From Celerinatantimonas sp046054165 (lineage in GTDB: Bacteria > Pseudomonadota > Gammaproteobacteria > Enterobacterales > Celerinatantimonadaceae), in the NCBI RefSeq assembly GCF_046054165.1, contig NZ_JBFNXK010000001.1:310001-374000 (forward strand): a stretch of DNA of 64,000 bases. Reading direction: 5' to 3'. A program made the translations under genes and the position numbers. The notes under the pieces are model-generated. The model was not told where the DNA came from and made no database searches. It saw nothing but the letters and a program-made list of their open reading frames with translations. The stretch's first letter is position 1, and each line of letters starts with the position of its first letter. Below, piece by piece: positions 35,038 to 44,962 of this stretch.

Positions 35038-38000
35038 CTATTGTATACTGAATTCATAGTAAAAATTCAACGCATTGGCCAAACCGCTGACGACCTCTAG
35101 ATAAAATTTCGGAATCAATTGATAACGAACCGTGAGTTCATTATTGGTTGCAAACACGCCCATCCCATATTGAACCCGTACCCCAGGCAACAGATACCCA
35201 CTCACTCGAACCTGCGTTGCATCACCACTACCCGCTGTTGATAGTTGTAACTGATCAATACCTACCTTTTCTCCTAACCGGGTCACAATTGCGCCCGTTT
35301 GGCTAACCCCCGTCGATAACAATAGTGATGTGAGCGCCGAGTTATCTTCCTGAGAAGTAATGCCATGACCTCTTAGCAGATAGGATAGTTGCTCATTTTG
35401 CGCCATCTGGGGATCAGAAAAAATATTCACCACTAATGCATGAGGAGGTCCCGATGCCGTGACGCCAACCGTCACATTATCATCGGTATTATCTGGATCT
35501 CGGATTGCTTTAACCGAAATATTCGGTTCATTCAACGGTCCACTAAAAGTGAGAGTCCCTGATTGGATCTGTAAATCCTGACCATAAGCTTTAAACCGCC
35601 CATCTTCTAGAGAGACCTGCCCCATGGCAAACAGATCCTGCTCCGGTTGCTGATGCAAATTTAATTGCCCGGTCAGCTGTGCTGTTAACCCTTCAGCATC
35701 CAAATAGAGTGCATTACCTAAATCGACGGTCATATTCATGGCCAACGCATGATTCTGACGTTGACTTTGAGGTTGGTCCAAAATGACAACATCATCGGAA
35801 AGTGAAATAGCGGATTGAGGTAACTGTGCAATCTTGATCAGGCCTTTATTAATCTGAATATGACCACTGATATCAATCTGTTGAGGATCTAGCTGAACCG
35901 TTAACTTTGGGGAAACAACCAGTTCAGCAGGGGGATAATGTACAGGCAACTGCTCTCCACTGAACATCAATCGTCCTTTAAACGCTCCCTGACTCCATCC
36001 CACTTGTCCATGCCAATGAGCCGGATGCCCTTGCGTATCAAACTGTCCTTGAATCTGAGCTTGTTGCCCACTGACTTGAATATCACAACGCAAATGATCC
36101 ATCACCAATGGAATTGAAGGGCCGGACAGATGCCCTTCTTCAAGAAGAATCTGCCCTGATAACTGCGGCGCATCACTATAGCCGCGGATCTGAAGCTCTC
36201 CCTGAAGACGCCCATTTAATTCTGAAACGGTATCAAAAAACGGTGCCAATGAAGCGAGTTGAAAATGTTTCAGTGAAACAGTTCCCGTCAGAGGATAGCG
36301 CCGATCCGCCGTCATATTCGTACTTAAATCAGCCCGAGCCGATCCCAACTGTTGGCTATCGAAAACAGCAGCTACATGCAATTGCTGTGACGTGCTCACC
36401 AGCTGCAATTGAGCATTTTGATAGGTATAGCGCACCGGTTTCTGACCGAGCTTGGGAATAAGCAGTGTCCCAGACGTACTGTGCAAGGTCACTTTGGCAT
36501 CCGGCACGCTTCCTCGTTGCCAGTGCAGATGAAACAAACCACTCAATGCTGCGGACCATTGCAGATGTTGCCACCAAGGCTGTACAAAGACCGGGACGGT
36601 AAGACTCTGGATTTGCCCCTCAAACTGAATCGAATCGGCCGAAAATAACGACGGTTCCGTCAGACAGAATTGCCCCTGATGCGAGATATCATGCAAGCAT
36701 AATGGTTCGATTTTAAATTGTTGCTGCTCCCAAGCCATGCCAGTCGGATGCTGTAACGACCACTGTACCTCTGAATCCGTTACCGACAACGCCTCAAGTT
36801 GCCCCTGCCATTTAAAGCGGTTACCCAAACCGGCAATACGCATCCGCAGCTGACGATGATCTTGAATAGCCTGAAAATTCAGGCTTTGCTGCCCTGCACT
36901 ATGGTAGGTCGCTTTCATATCGACCGCCGGATAACGGCCATACTGAAATTGCTGTAATGTCAATGTACTGTCGCCAGATAACCGCTCATCCAGTCGTATA
37001 TGTCCCTGCCCAACGAATTGTTTGAATTGAATCGCAGCCGGAGCATAAGCAAGTTGTTGTCCCTGGCTCTGCCAACTTAACAGCAATGCCTGAAACGGTC
37101 CTTCCAGAACCATATGTCCGGCTATTTTCCCAGAGAGCCCCGGCCAGAGCTGATCCAGATGTGAAAGATTAAACGTCCCCGTCAGATGAACTTTTTCTCC
37201 AATAGCCCCTTCAAGATGCACTTGATTCTTCCCCAATGTGCCATGCATCTTCAGTTGTTGGACCTGTTTCCAGTTTAGCCCTGCCGCATCCAATTCAACT
37301 GCATACCGTTGTTTTTGCCAACGCCCATGAATCCGACCATCACTCAATTGCCATTGATGACCCTGTACTCCGATATCGACGGTTCCATCACTAATGACAG
37401 GCAATGACACCGGGCTCCAAGGATTTAAATCCAAATGTTTCGCTTGTAACTGCAACTGTGCACTTAGGCTTTGCCAATTTCCGTGCCCCATCACCTCAAG
37501 CTGACCGGTTCCGGTCGCCAGTTTTAGCCTCACATTCTGTTGTTGTTGCCAATCCCCCTGAAGCGTACCAGTCAGCTGCAGAACCTGCTTTGCTTGCAAT
37601 GAAGCCTGCAAAGTTCCCTGATATCCACGCAACGAACCCGTTAATTGCAATTGGCCTTGGAGATCACCAATAGACTCCGGCTCTCCAGACAAAAGCTTCC
37701 CTTTTAACTGCAATGAAAATGGTAATGTCGGATCATCCCAATTCAACTGTCCGGTTAATTTGGCATCTCCCATTCCACGATAAGCGGCCTGAACGTCCAG
37801 CTGCTTCGCCGGTCCGGTCGCCGCCACATCCAACTGATGGGTCATCCCCCGCCAAGGGGCTGTTATCTGTAACTTGAGATTCGCCAGAAAAGGAGAGGCT
37901 AAAGCCAGTTGCAACTGACCGGCAACAGAGCCTTCGGGGCTATGGAACTGCAAATCTGAAATCATCCATTGTTCCGGTGTAAATTGCCCCCGAAACCGGA

Positions 38001-38712
38001 TCAATGAAATGGGTGTCGGCCATATCGATGTCTGCCCATCATGAGCCATAAACCGCTGCACTGTTATCGAATATGGGAATTTGAAAACAGCCAATTGAGA
38101 GGTTAATGCACTCACTAATTGATGAGGGACTGCCATCGGTGAAGATATTGAGGTTACTGGCCCTGCGGCTCGGTAATACCAGTCATCCAGTTGTACGGTT
38201 CCTAACTGAATCCGATCAGAGTGCCCAAACGCATAGTCTATAGTGAGCTTCTGCCATCCCCACTGCTGCTGATCAACCTCAAACTGAGCTTGTCGAATAC
38301 GCAGCCGATCAACGGCGACGGACCATCGTCCAAGCTCTAATTCTGAATCGGTAGCAGAGCTCTGCGGCGAAGAGGCCGCTAATGCGGATGATTGAATCAT
38401 CACCCTGAGCTGATCAGCTCTAATATCATGGATACAGATTTTACGAGCCAGTAAGCATGTACTATCTAAAGTGATTTGAGGGTTTTGAGCAAAAACAAAC
38501 AGTCCTGATTTTTGATAGCGCATCTGCTCAGCTGAAAATCCGCTCCAGAGTGTGCCGTGTAACCCCCGGATTTGCAGTTCTGGAAGATCTTGGAGCAGAC
38601 GATTGATGGCCCAGGCATTAAATCGAGGGCTCGCCAACAATGCGGTCACGGCAATGACCACCCCCAGAATTCCCAGACCCAGTGCAAATCCAGCACGACG
38701 CCAATAGGTCAT
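35038..38712 (-). CDS. tamB: TamB, inner-membrane lipid-transport protein
   Basis: A 1224-residue AsmA-like protein with an N-terminal membrane anchor (about 8-28), a very long beta-taco repeat body and the conserved C-terminal DUF490/TamB domain (about 880-1224) ending in Phe/Tyr-rich FYYEFSIQ. It spans the periplasm and moves phospholipids to the outer membrane with TamA. It overlaps tamA by 4 bases (ATGA), showing translational coupling. Length is near E. coli TamB (1259). Confidence 0.96.
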   Translation of the reverse strand: MTYWRRAGFALGLGILGVVIAVTALLASPRFNAWAINRLLQDLPELQIRGLHGTLWSGFSAEQMRYQKSGLFVFAQNPQITLDSTCLLARKICIHDIRADQLRVMIQSSALAASSPQSSATDSELELGRWSVAVDRLRIRQAQFEVDQQQWGWQKLTIDYAFGHSDRIQLGTVQLDDWYYRAAGPVTSISSPMAVPHQLVSALTSQLAVFKFPYSITVQRFMAHDGQTSIWPTPISLIRFRGQFTPEQWMISDLQFHSPEGSVAGQLQLALASPFLANLKLQITAPWRGMTHQLDVAATGPAKQLDVQAAYRGMGDAKLTGQLNWDDPTLPFSLQLKGKLLSGEPESIGDLQGQLQLTGSLRGYQGTLQASLQAKQVLQLTGTLQGDWQQQQNVRLKLATGTGQLEVMGHGNWQSLSAQLQLQAKHLDLNPWSPVSLPVISDGTVDIGVQGHQWQLSDGRIHGRWQKQRYAVELDAAGLNWKQVQQLKMHGTLGKNQVHLEGAIGEKVHLTGTFNLSHLDQLWPGLSGKIAGHMVLEGPFQALLLSWQSQGQQLAYAPAAIQFKQFVGQGHIRLDERLSGDSTLTLQQFQYGRYPAVDMKATYHSAGQQSLNFQAIQDHRQLRMRIAGLGNRFKWQGQLEALSVTDSEVQWSLQHPTGMAWEQQQFKIEPLCLHDISHQGQFCLTEPSLFSADSIQFEGQIQSLTVPVFVQPWWQHLQWSAALSGLFHLHWQRGSVPDAKVTLHSTSGTLLIPKLGQKPVRYTYQNAQLQLVSTSQQLHVAAVFDSQQLGSARADLSTNMTADRRYPLTGTVSLKHFQLASLAPFFDTVSELNGRLQGELQIRGYSDAPQLSGQILLEEGHLSGPSIPLVMDHLRCDIQVSGQQAQIQGQFDTQGHPAHWHGQVGWSQGAFKGRLMFSGEQLPVHYPPAELVVSPKLTVQLDPQQIDISGHIQINKGLIKIAQLPQSAISLSDDVVILDQPQSQRQNHALAMNMTVDLGNALYLDAEGLTAQLTGQLNLHQQPEQDLFAMGQVSLEDGRFKAYGQDLQIQSGTLTFSGPLNEPNISVKAIRDPDNTDDNVTVGVTASGPPHALVVNIFSDPQMAQNEQLSYLLRGHGITSQEDNSALTSLLLSTGVSQTGAIVTRLGEKVGIDQLQLSTAGSGDATQVRVSGYLLPGVRVQYGMGVFATNNELTVRYQLIPKFYLEVVSGLANALNFYYEFSIQ

Positions 38713-40439
38713 AAATCCGGCCCCAGAGAAAAATGCACTCGCCAGCTATCCGGAGCATCCACCAATCCTTTAGCAAAATCGATACGAACCGGACCAATCA
38801 GCGTTAACCAGCGGATGCCAACCCCAGCACCGGCATAGAGTCGGTGATGCAAATCATTGGCGGCAGTCCCGGTGTCATAAAACACAGCCGCTCGCCACTT
38901 CGAAGCAAACTGGTAGTTATATTCAACACTAGCCGTCGCCAAATATTTACCTCCCACCAATTGTCCTTCCTGATCTTCAGGACTGATACTTTTATAGGTG
39001 TAGCCTCGGATACTTTGATCGCCCCCGGCGAAAAAACGCATCGATGCCGGAACCTGATCAATATCATCCACCCAAATAGCTCCCAATGAAGTTCGGGAAA
39101 TCAATCGATGTCGTCCCAAACTGCGCAACCATTTCGCCTGGAAAACCAACTTGGTTAAATTTACATCAGAGAGCCAAGCTTTATTCGCTGTTTGAGCCGT
39201 TACGGATATCAAATCCCCAGAGACAGGATCACTTTTTGCTCCCTCACGCCGTAACCGAGTCAAACTGAATCCAGGCAGAAACAATATCGTTGAATCAGAC
39301 TGATGCCCCTGCCGATAATCTTCATACAAAGTTTTATAAAACAGAGTTGGTGTCCATTGTGGATCAATATACCACTGGCGGGATAACGTCAGCTGATGGC
39401 TACGGCTATCAGTATCATTTTCCAACTCTCGTTTATAGCTGGTTTGCAACGCTACAAAATCGTTAACTGGATTCGTAACCGGGATCCGATATTCCGTCTC
39501 CAAGGTCTGTTCGCTACTGGAGCCTTCAACTGCCGCAGAAAAACTATGCCCAAAACGATTCACCCAAGGGTGAGACCATGTCAACTGCCCTTTTAATCCC
39601 AGATCAGTCGAATATCCTAACCCTACACTAAATGTATCTGATGGTTTACGAGTGGCCGCGACTTCTAGATCAATCAAACCATCATGACGATGTGCCAACA
39701 TTGGAGTGACCATCACCGATTTAAAATAGCCGGTTTGATTCAATGCCTGACTAAACTCAACAATTTGATCGGCCTGATAAGGATCACCGGAATGAAATGG
39801 AGCAAGTCCGGTCAGTAGCGAACGGGGAACATCCGGGTCGGCAAATACAATCTGCCCCATTCGATAACGTACACCGCTATTATATTGGATATGAATGATT
39901 GCCTGATGTTGCGCAAGAGAAATTTGGACCTGACTATGCAGAAATTTGCCGTCAAAATAGCCTTGGGTCAACGCAAACTGATTCATCGCACTTTTTAGTG
40001 CTTCATATTGGCCGCTATGAAACGGTTTCCCAACAATCAGCGCATGGTTTTGTAATAACAGCTTAAATCGAGGATCTTGGGTCATTTCCCCTTTTAAATC
40101 TAAATCGACATGGGCAATATTAACGCTGGGCCCCGGATCCAAACGGACATCAATCCGCCGGGAATCGGCCGGGCCAGAGACCTCAATCTGATTGTGACTT
40201 TGAAAATACCCCAACGCCTGCAATGCCTGCTGCGTTTTTTTGAGGCTCTGGCGATGAATATCAGCCTGGCTCACTTGAGCACCGAACTGTTGGGCTTCTA
40301 AAAATAGCCGGACATTCTCTTGCTCGGCCGATGAACCACCCTGAATATGATAACTTTCAGCAGACAGCGTTAAACCACTAACACCCATTAGCCCTATCAA
40401 TAAAAACCAGCGCAAATACATTTCCTGATATAATCGCAT
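38709..40439 (-). CDS. tamA: TamA, outer-membrane partner of TamB (Omp85 family)
   Basis: A 576-residue protein with a signal peptide, three POTRA domains (to about 270) and a 16-strand barrel with the Omp85 motifs RFFAGGDQSIRGY and VGIRW near the end. It closes the TAM complex in the outer membrane. A longer frame starts at 40502 but would overlap mobB; the ATG at 40439 (MRLYQEMYLRW) or at 40421 gives a normal signal peptide. No strong ribosome site decides between these two. Divergent from mobB. Confidence 0.94.
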   Translation of the reverse strand: MRLYQEMYLRWFLLIGLMGVSGLTLSAESYHIQGGSSAEQENVRLFLEAQQFGAQVSQADIHRQSLKKTQQALQALGYFQSHNQIEVSGPADSRRIDVRLDPGPSVNIAHVDLDLKGEMTQDPRFKLLLQNHALIVGKPFHSGQYEALKSAMNQFALTQGYFDGKFLHSQVQISLAQHQAIIHIQYNSGVRYRMGQIVFADPDVPRSLLTGLAPFHSGDPYQADQIVEFSQALNQTGYFKSVMVTPMLAHRHDGLIDLEVAATRKPSDTFSVGLGYSTDLGLKGQLTWSHPWVNRFGHSFSAAVEGSSSEQTLETEYRIPVTNPVNDFVALQTSYKRELENDTDSRSHQLTLSRQWYIDPQWTPTLFYKTLYEDYRQGHQSDSTILFLPGFSLTRLRREGAKSDPVSGDLISVTAQTANKAWLSDVNLTKLVFQAKWLRSLGRHRLISRTSLGAIWVDDIDQVPASMRFFAGGDQSIRGYTYKSISPEDQEGQLVGGKYLATASVEYNYQFASKWRAAVFYDTGTAANDLHHRLYAGAGVGIRWLTLIGPVRIDFAKGLVDAPDSWRVHFSLGPDL

Positions 40440-40471
40440 TACGGAATGAGTGTGACAAAGTTTAGATACAG

Positions 40472-40990
40472 ATGATAGAACCCCATGAACAAAATTGGCC
40501 AAAACCAGTCATTGGGCTGGCAGGTTACAGTGGTGCAGGAAAAACAACGCTCTTATGCCAGCTGGTTGAAATTATAACCGCCAAAGGCTTCAATGTTGCT
40601 GTGATTAAGCACAGTCATCACCAGATTGAACTCGATAAACCAGGAAAAGATAGTTATCGGATCAAGCATAGTGGAGCCAGACAGTTGCTGTTGAGTTGTC
40701 CAAATCAGGTGATATTATTTGCCCAGCAACGCAACCACGACTCCGTCGAATCACAACTGGCCCGGCTACAGTGGTCTGAAATCGATTTAGTTCTCGTTGA
40801 AGGATACCGCCACAGCGCCATCCCTAAATTTGAAATTCACCGACCCGCACTGCAAAAACCGCTACTTGCTGATCAAGATCCCCATATTTTTGCCATCGCA
40901 ACCAATGAGCCTTTATCACCGCAATCGTTACCCATTTGGCCCCTCGACGATGCTGAATATATCGCGGAGCAGTTACTTCAACATCTTTAA
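40472..40990 (+). CDS. mobB: Molybdopterin-guanine dinucleotide biosynthesis adapter MobB
   Basis: A 172-residue P-loop GTP-binding protein with Walker A GYSGAGKTT at 18-26, VIKHSHHQIELDKPGKDSYRIKHSGA and a later VLVEGYRHS. MobB assists MobA in attaching GMP to molybdopterin. MobA is not adjacent. Together with the molbindin gene at 13612 it indicates molybdoenzymes in this organism. It is convergent with mntR and divergent from tamA. Confidence 0.95.
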   Translation: MIEPHEQNWPKPVIGLAGYSGAGKTTLLCQLVEIITAKGFNVAVIKHSHHQIELDKPGKDSYRIKHSGARQLLLSCPNQVILFAQQRNHDSVESQLARLQWSEIDLVLVEGYRHSAIPKFEIHRPALQKPLLADQDPHIFAIATNEPLSPQSLPIWPLDDAEYIAEQLLQHL

Positions 40991-41013
40991 AACAACGCTT
41001 GATTTCAGTTATT

Positions 41014-41421
41014 TCAATCAGTCTGACGGGCTAAAAACTGCTGCATCGCTGCAATAGTGGCTTCACTACAATGATGTTCGATTCCTTCAGCATCACTGTG
41101 AGCCACTTCTTCTGGAACCCCCAGAGCTATCAACGTCTGCAAAATAGTCTGGTGTCGGTGCGAAACCTGAATAGCCAACTCCGAGCCTTGCGAGGTCAGA
41201 AAGATCCCCCGATAAGGCCGAGCTTCAACAAAACCGTCCCGGCGCAACTTAGCGATCACTTTCGATACCGCCGCAGGACTGACTTCAAACCGGATGGCTA
41301 AATCACTGGCTCTTGCTTCACCACCTTCAGCATGCAACCGGGCAATTTCCTCAACGTAATCTTCAACCAGCTCTCGCTGATGATCTTCTTTAACTCTTTG
41401 AAAATAAGTCTTTTGTGGCAC
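41014..41421 (-). CDS. mntR: Manganese-responsive regulator MntR (DtxR family)
   Basis: About 135 residues from the GTG at 41421 (MVPQKTYFQRV). It has the DtxR-type winged helix (RELVEDYVEEIARL through SPAAVSKVIAKLRRDGFVE) and the metal-binding dimer half with HRHQTILQTL and DAEGIEHH. It would repress mntH when Mn is plentiful. The open frame runs to 41535, overlapping the 3' end of mntH, so other starts (TTG at 41433) are possible; the GTG gives a family-like length. It lies just downstream of mntH on the same strand, a likely bicistronic, self-regulated unit. Confidence 0.9.
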   Translation of the reverse strand: MPQKTYFQRVKEDHQRELVEDYVEEIARLHAEGGEARASDLAIRFEVSPAAVSKVIAKLRRDGFVEARPYRGIFLTSQGSELAIQVSHRHQTILQTLIALGVPEEVAHSDAEGIEHHCSEATIAAMQQFLARQTD

Positions 41422-41450
41422 AAGGATTACCAATGATTCGTCTGATTTAT

Positions 41451-42728
41451 TTACTCCATGATTGTATAAAATAACACATAGCCGTTCAGGATAATAATTA
41501 ATCCACAAAGGACCCCTCCAATCACCGATAACCACCGTTTATTCACTAAAACCCCCATCAGATGTCGGTTGGAGGTAAACATGAGTAAAGGGATCAACGC
41601 AAACGGTATCCCAAAGCTCAAAACAACCTGACTGGCGACCAAGGCTTTTTGTTCCGAAACCCCTAACATAATTACCGCGATTGCGGGGATCATGGTAATG
41701 AGCCGCCGGATCCCGACCGGAATTGTAAAGCGCACAAATCCCTGCATCATCACCTGTCCCGACATGGTTCCAACAATAGAGGATGACAATCCTGCCAGCA
41801 GCAATGTGAAACCAAAAATATAACTGGCAAAATTTCCACCCATCAATGGGGCCAACAATTTATAACTTTCACTAATCGTTGCCACCCCTTCAAAACCATG
41901 ACGATTAAATGCTGCGGCAGCCAATGCTAGAAGTGCGATATTAACCATCCCCGCCAGTGCCATTCCCACGATCACATCCCAGCGATAAAAACGCATTAAT
42001 TTCAATCGATCACTGACATGTTGAGTCTGTACTCGTTTTTGCGATAAAGCCGAATGTAAATAAATGACATGTGGCATAATAGTAGCCCCTAAAATACCGG
42101 TAGCCAGATAAACAGCATAACTATCAGGAAAGGAAGGCACCAACAAGCCATGCGCCATTGCTAAGGGATCCGGATGGCTGAAAAACAATTCCAGAACAAA
42201 TCCAGAAGCAATCGCCATAATCATGGCACCAATGATAATCTCCATCATCCGGAATCCATAACGCTGCATCTGCAATGCGGCATAAGTAATCACGCCGGTT
42301 AAAATAGCACCTTGCATTAAAGACAAACCGAATAATAAATTAAAGGCTAGTGCAGCCCCCAGAAATTCAGCTAAATCGGTTGCAATCGCCACAATTTCAG
42401 CTTGAACCCAATAGAACCAGACCAATGGTTTAGGGAAACGCTCTCGGATCATCTCCGCTAAATTTTTATCCGTGGCTAATCCTAACCGTGCAGATAATGA
42501 CTGGATCACCATTGCCATAATATTGGCAACTAACACGACCCACAGCAGGGTGTAACCGTACCGGGATCCCGCTTCAATATTCGTTGCGAAATTTCCCGGA
42601 TCAACATAAGCAACTGCTGCAATCAAAGCTGGGCCAAAGAAGGCAAGCCAGCCCATTTTACCGCCATGTCCCGACAGAGTGCGGGTCGCCTTAAGCTGTA
42701 TGGCACGATTTGAAATAGATTGCAGCAT
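41451..42728 (-). CDS. mntH: Divalent metal cation (Mn2+) transporter, NRAMP family
   Basis: A 425-residue proton-coupled Mn2+/Fe2+ importer with about 11 membrane segments. The metal site is given by DPGN in the first segment (43-46) and MPHVIYLHS in the sixth. The start is supported by the operator-like palindrome a short distance upstream. mntR follows downstream. Confidence 0.97.
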   Translation of the reverse strand: MLQSISNRAIQLKATRTLSGHGGKMGWLAFFGPALIAAVAYVDPGNFATNIEAGSRYGYTLLWVVLVANIMAMVIQSLSARLGLATDKNLAEMIRERFPKPLVWFYWVQAEIVAIATDLAEFLGAALAFNLLFGLSLMQGAILTGVITYAALQMQRYGFRMMEIIIGAMIMAIASGFVLELFFSHPDPLAMAHGLLVPSFPDSYAVYLATGILGATIMPHVIYLHSALSQKRVQTQHVSDRLKLMRFYRWDVIVGMALAGMVNIALLALAAAAFNRHGFEGVATISESYKLLAPLMGGNFASYIFGFTLLLAGLSSSIVGTMSGQVMMQGFVRFTIPVGIRRLITMIPAIAVIMLGVSEQKALVASQVVLSFGIPFALIPLLMFTSNRHLMGVLVNKRWLSVIGGVLCGLIIILNGYVLFYTIME

Positions 42729-42747
42729 GATGAATAATCCAGCAAAG

Positions 42748-42780
42748 TTAACCTTGGTTAACTATATAACCCAAGGTTAA
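42748..42780. promoter_or_regulatory. Probable MntR operator upstream of mntH
   Basis: TTAACCTTGG and CCAAGGTTAA form a perfect 10-bp inverted repeat, and the inner GGTTA and TAACC extend the symmetry to about 33 bases in all. It starts 20 bases before the mntH ATG. Position and symmetry fit a repressor site; that MntR binds it is inference. Confidence 0.55.
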
Positions 42781-42897
42781 TCCATTGCAAGCGGCACAAC
42801 ATCTATCATTCGATATTAAATAGATTAAACAATAGAAATGTCAATTTTATCTAATTGATTAATAAGGATAAATATGAATTTCACAAGGGCGGAGAAC

Positions 42898-42922
42898 AAC
42901 CCTTTGAAAATATCAAAGGGTT
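42898..42922 (-). terminator. Terminator of the TerC gene
   Basis: AACCCTTTGA and TCAAAGGGTT form a 10-bp stem with a 5-base loop, about 45 bases past the TerC stop on the minus strand. The T tail is short. Confidence 0.6.
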
Positions 42923-42966
42923 TGATAAGTTTTAGCAATGAGGGGGCTTTTCTTCTAATGAAAAAT

Positions 42967-43689
42967 TTAAACCAAGTCTGAATCTGTATTTTTTTTACTG
43001 CGAATAAGATTCAATGCCTCAACAGCCATCGAGAAAAACATCGCAAAATAGATATAGCCCTTGGGTACTTCAATATCACAGCTTTCCAAAATCAATGTAA
43101 AGCCAACCAGAATTAAAAAGGCCAAAGCCAACATTTTGACCGATGGGTGAGACTCCACAAAATCACCGATAACTTTAGCAGCCAGCATCATGATCAACAC
43201 CGCAATCACAATAGCCGCCATCATGATGAACAAATGATCGGATAACCCCACGGCAGTAATCACCGAATCTAAACTAAAAATAATATCCAGCAGCATAATT
43301 TGCAAAATAGCGCCCCAAAACGGTAAGCGCCGATGACTCCGCTCATGGCCACTATTTTCAATGCTCTCATGAATTTCGCTGCTGGCTTTCCAAATTAAAA
43401 ATACACCCCCACCAAACAAAATGAGATCCCGAGCCGAAATATCCATCCCCCCAACGGAGAACAAAGGATGGATGAGATGGACTAACCACGCGATCACAGA
43501 CAGCAATGCCAAGCGCACCAGCATCGCTCCCGCCAAACCAATATACCGAGCCGACTGACGCTGCTGTAACGGTAACTTACTCACAACCAAAGTCAGGAAT
43601 ATAATATTATCGATACCTAAAACTATTTCCAGAATCGTAAGTGTCCCCAATGCCAACCAAGCATTTGGATCACTAATCCAATTCATCAT
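42967..43689 (-). CDS. TerC-family integral membrane protein
   Basis: A 240-residue TerC-fold protein with about seven membrane segments and the two conserved acidic motifs ILEIVLGIDNIIFL and LLDIIFSLDSVITAVG. TerC proteins include Mn2+ exporters and proteins implicated in metal loading of exported enzymes (E. coli Alx, YgdQ). A location next to mntH/mntR supports a Mn link but is not proof. A TTG frame starts at 43695; AAGG before the ATG at 43689 favours the latter. No yybP-ykoY riboswitch was recognised upstream. Confidence 0.88.
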   Translation of the reverse strand: MMNWISDPNAWLALGTLTILEIVLGIDNIIFLTLVVSKLPLQQRQSARYIGLAGAMLVRLALLSVIAWLVHLIHPLFSVGGMDISARDLILFGGGVFLIWKASSEIHESIENSGHERSHRRLPFWGAILQIMLLDIIFSLDSVITAVGLSDHLFIMMAAIVIAVLIMMLAAKVIGDFVESHPSVKMLALAFLILVGFTLILESCDIEVPKGYIYFAMFFSMAVEALNLIRSKKNTDSDLV

Positions 43690-44202
43690 AAACAAACCTT
43701 ATCTAATGAATCATCGCCAAAATATGGTGTACAATACATAGTCTGTATGTAAATCGCAGAACTTTAATAATGAATCGATATCATAATTTATGACGCTTTT
43801 TACCAATCATTATTAAAAGCAGGATAGACCCACATAGGCTGGATTAACTCCAACAAAACGCGTTTATAGCTGCTTCGATGCCGAAGTGTTTATCAGATAA
43901 CGGCCACACCGTTCTGACTCATTCGAAGCTGCGACAAATGCGTAGAATTTCAGGATCGAGCCACCAAAGCAGGTAAATATTGTGCATAGCGCCATACAGA
44001 GTTCAAACTATTTTTACCATGATATAATGCTCGGGAAAACTTGACGCTGCAAAGCTAAGCTGTTGAAAATATCGCGCCAAGCTGAGACTATGAGCAAATA
44101 TTTATTTTCCTGAATCTTTTAAATTTAGCTATGGTTTATAATAGTAGCGATAAAAAATGCATAGACCTATAGCCTATTCATAAGGGATATGAAGCGAACA
44201 TT
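43690..44202. other. Gene-free region before cheX
   Basis: About 510 bases between the divergent TerC and cheX genes with no ORF that has a ribosome site. It contains a few short inverted repeats (for example CTTCG/CGAAG near 43877-43890) but no RNA gene was recognised. It may hold long leaders or a degenerate gene. Confidence 0.4.
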
Positions 44203-44667
44203 ATGGAAGCAAAGTTTGTTAATCCATTTTTGAGTTCGTTGTTGAACGTTCTCAGCACGATGGCTCAATTAGAGCTGAAACCTCAGGCCCCTCGACTGAA
44301 AAAAGATGAAGTGGCAAGAGGTGATGTATCCGGAGTTATTGGTATGATAGGACCAATGACCAAAGGATCTTTTTCTATCAGTTTTGACAAAAGCTTAGCT
44401 CTTGAAGTCATGCATCGCATGCTGGGTGAACGACCTAAAGACATTAACGATGATGTCACAGACATGATCGGGGAAATCACCAATATGGTCACCGGTGGGG
44501 CTAAACGCATCCTAGCGGATCAGGGATATGAATTTAACATGGCGACTCCGATTGTTGTTTCCGGACCGTCTCACACGATTCAACACAAAACGGATGGAGC
44601 AAAAATACTGATGCCATTCACATCCGAATATGGCATAGCGACTATTGAAATTTGCTTTGCAAAATAA
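44203..44667 (+). CDS. CheX-family chemotaxis phosphatase-like protein
   Basis: A 154-residue CheX/CheC/FliY-fold protein. The phosphatase motif is present as GEITNMVTGGAK with Glu91 and Asn94, the pair that dephosphorylates CheY. Members dephosphorylate CheY in chemotaxis or partner response regulators in other systems. No chemotaxis gene is adjacent, so this is an orphan; the double-receiver protein at 24617 is a possible but unproven type of partner. Confidence 0.9.
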   Translation: MEAKFVNPFLSSLLNVLSTMAQLELKPQAPRLKKDEVARGDVSGVIGMIGPMTKGSFSISFDKSLALEVMHRMLGERPKDINDDVTDMIGEITNMVTGGAKRILADQGYEFNMATPIVVSGPSHTIQHKTDGAKILMPFTSEYGIATIEICFAK

Positions 44668-44757
44668 TTCAACGCATTAAAATTTGTTGTAAGCTCAAGG
44701 AGCTATTGTTTACGTATTAATCACTCATTATCTTTTATATTGATAAATTCAATGCTG

Positions 44758-44816
44758 AGCTGTTCAATAATAAAATGAACAGCTATTGACATAGACCTTT
44801 ATAAGGTCTGATTTTT
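44758..44816 (+). terminator. Tandem terminators after cheX
   Basis: Two hairpins follow cheX: AGCTGTTCA (44758-44766) with TGAACAGCT (44776-44784), then AGACCTT (44793-44799) with AAGGTCT (44803-44809) followed by GATTTTT. The second is the stronger intrinsic terminator. Confidence 0.7.
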
Positions 44817-44962
44817 ACTCATTTTTAATTCTGAGAGTGATTAAAATTTAATTTTTAGATTTTTTTCATATTAAAAATCGCTGCATCTTTACTCTATAGT
44901 AAGAGAGTGTAGGATCCGCCTCTTCTTTATTTATTCACTCACCCACTCGTTGTACCGGAACC

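Noticed and set aside
36108..37673. Long plus-strand open frames inside tamB
   Set aside because: Shadow frames caused by tamB codon use; no start signals and no domains.
43690..43800. yybP-ykoY Mn riboswitch upstream of the TerC gene
   Set aside because: The conserved core of that riboswitch was not found in the region.
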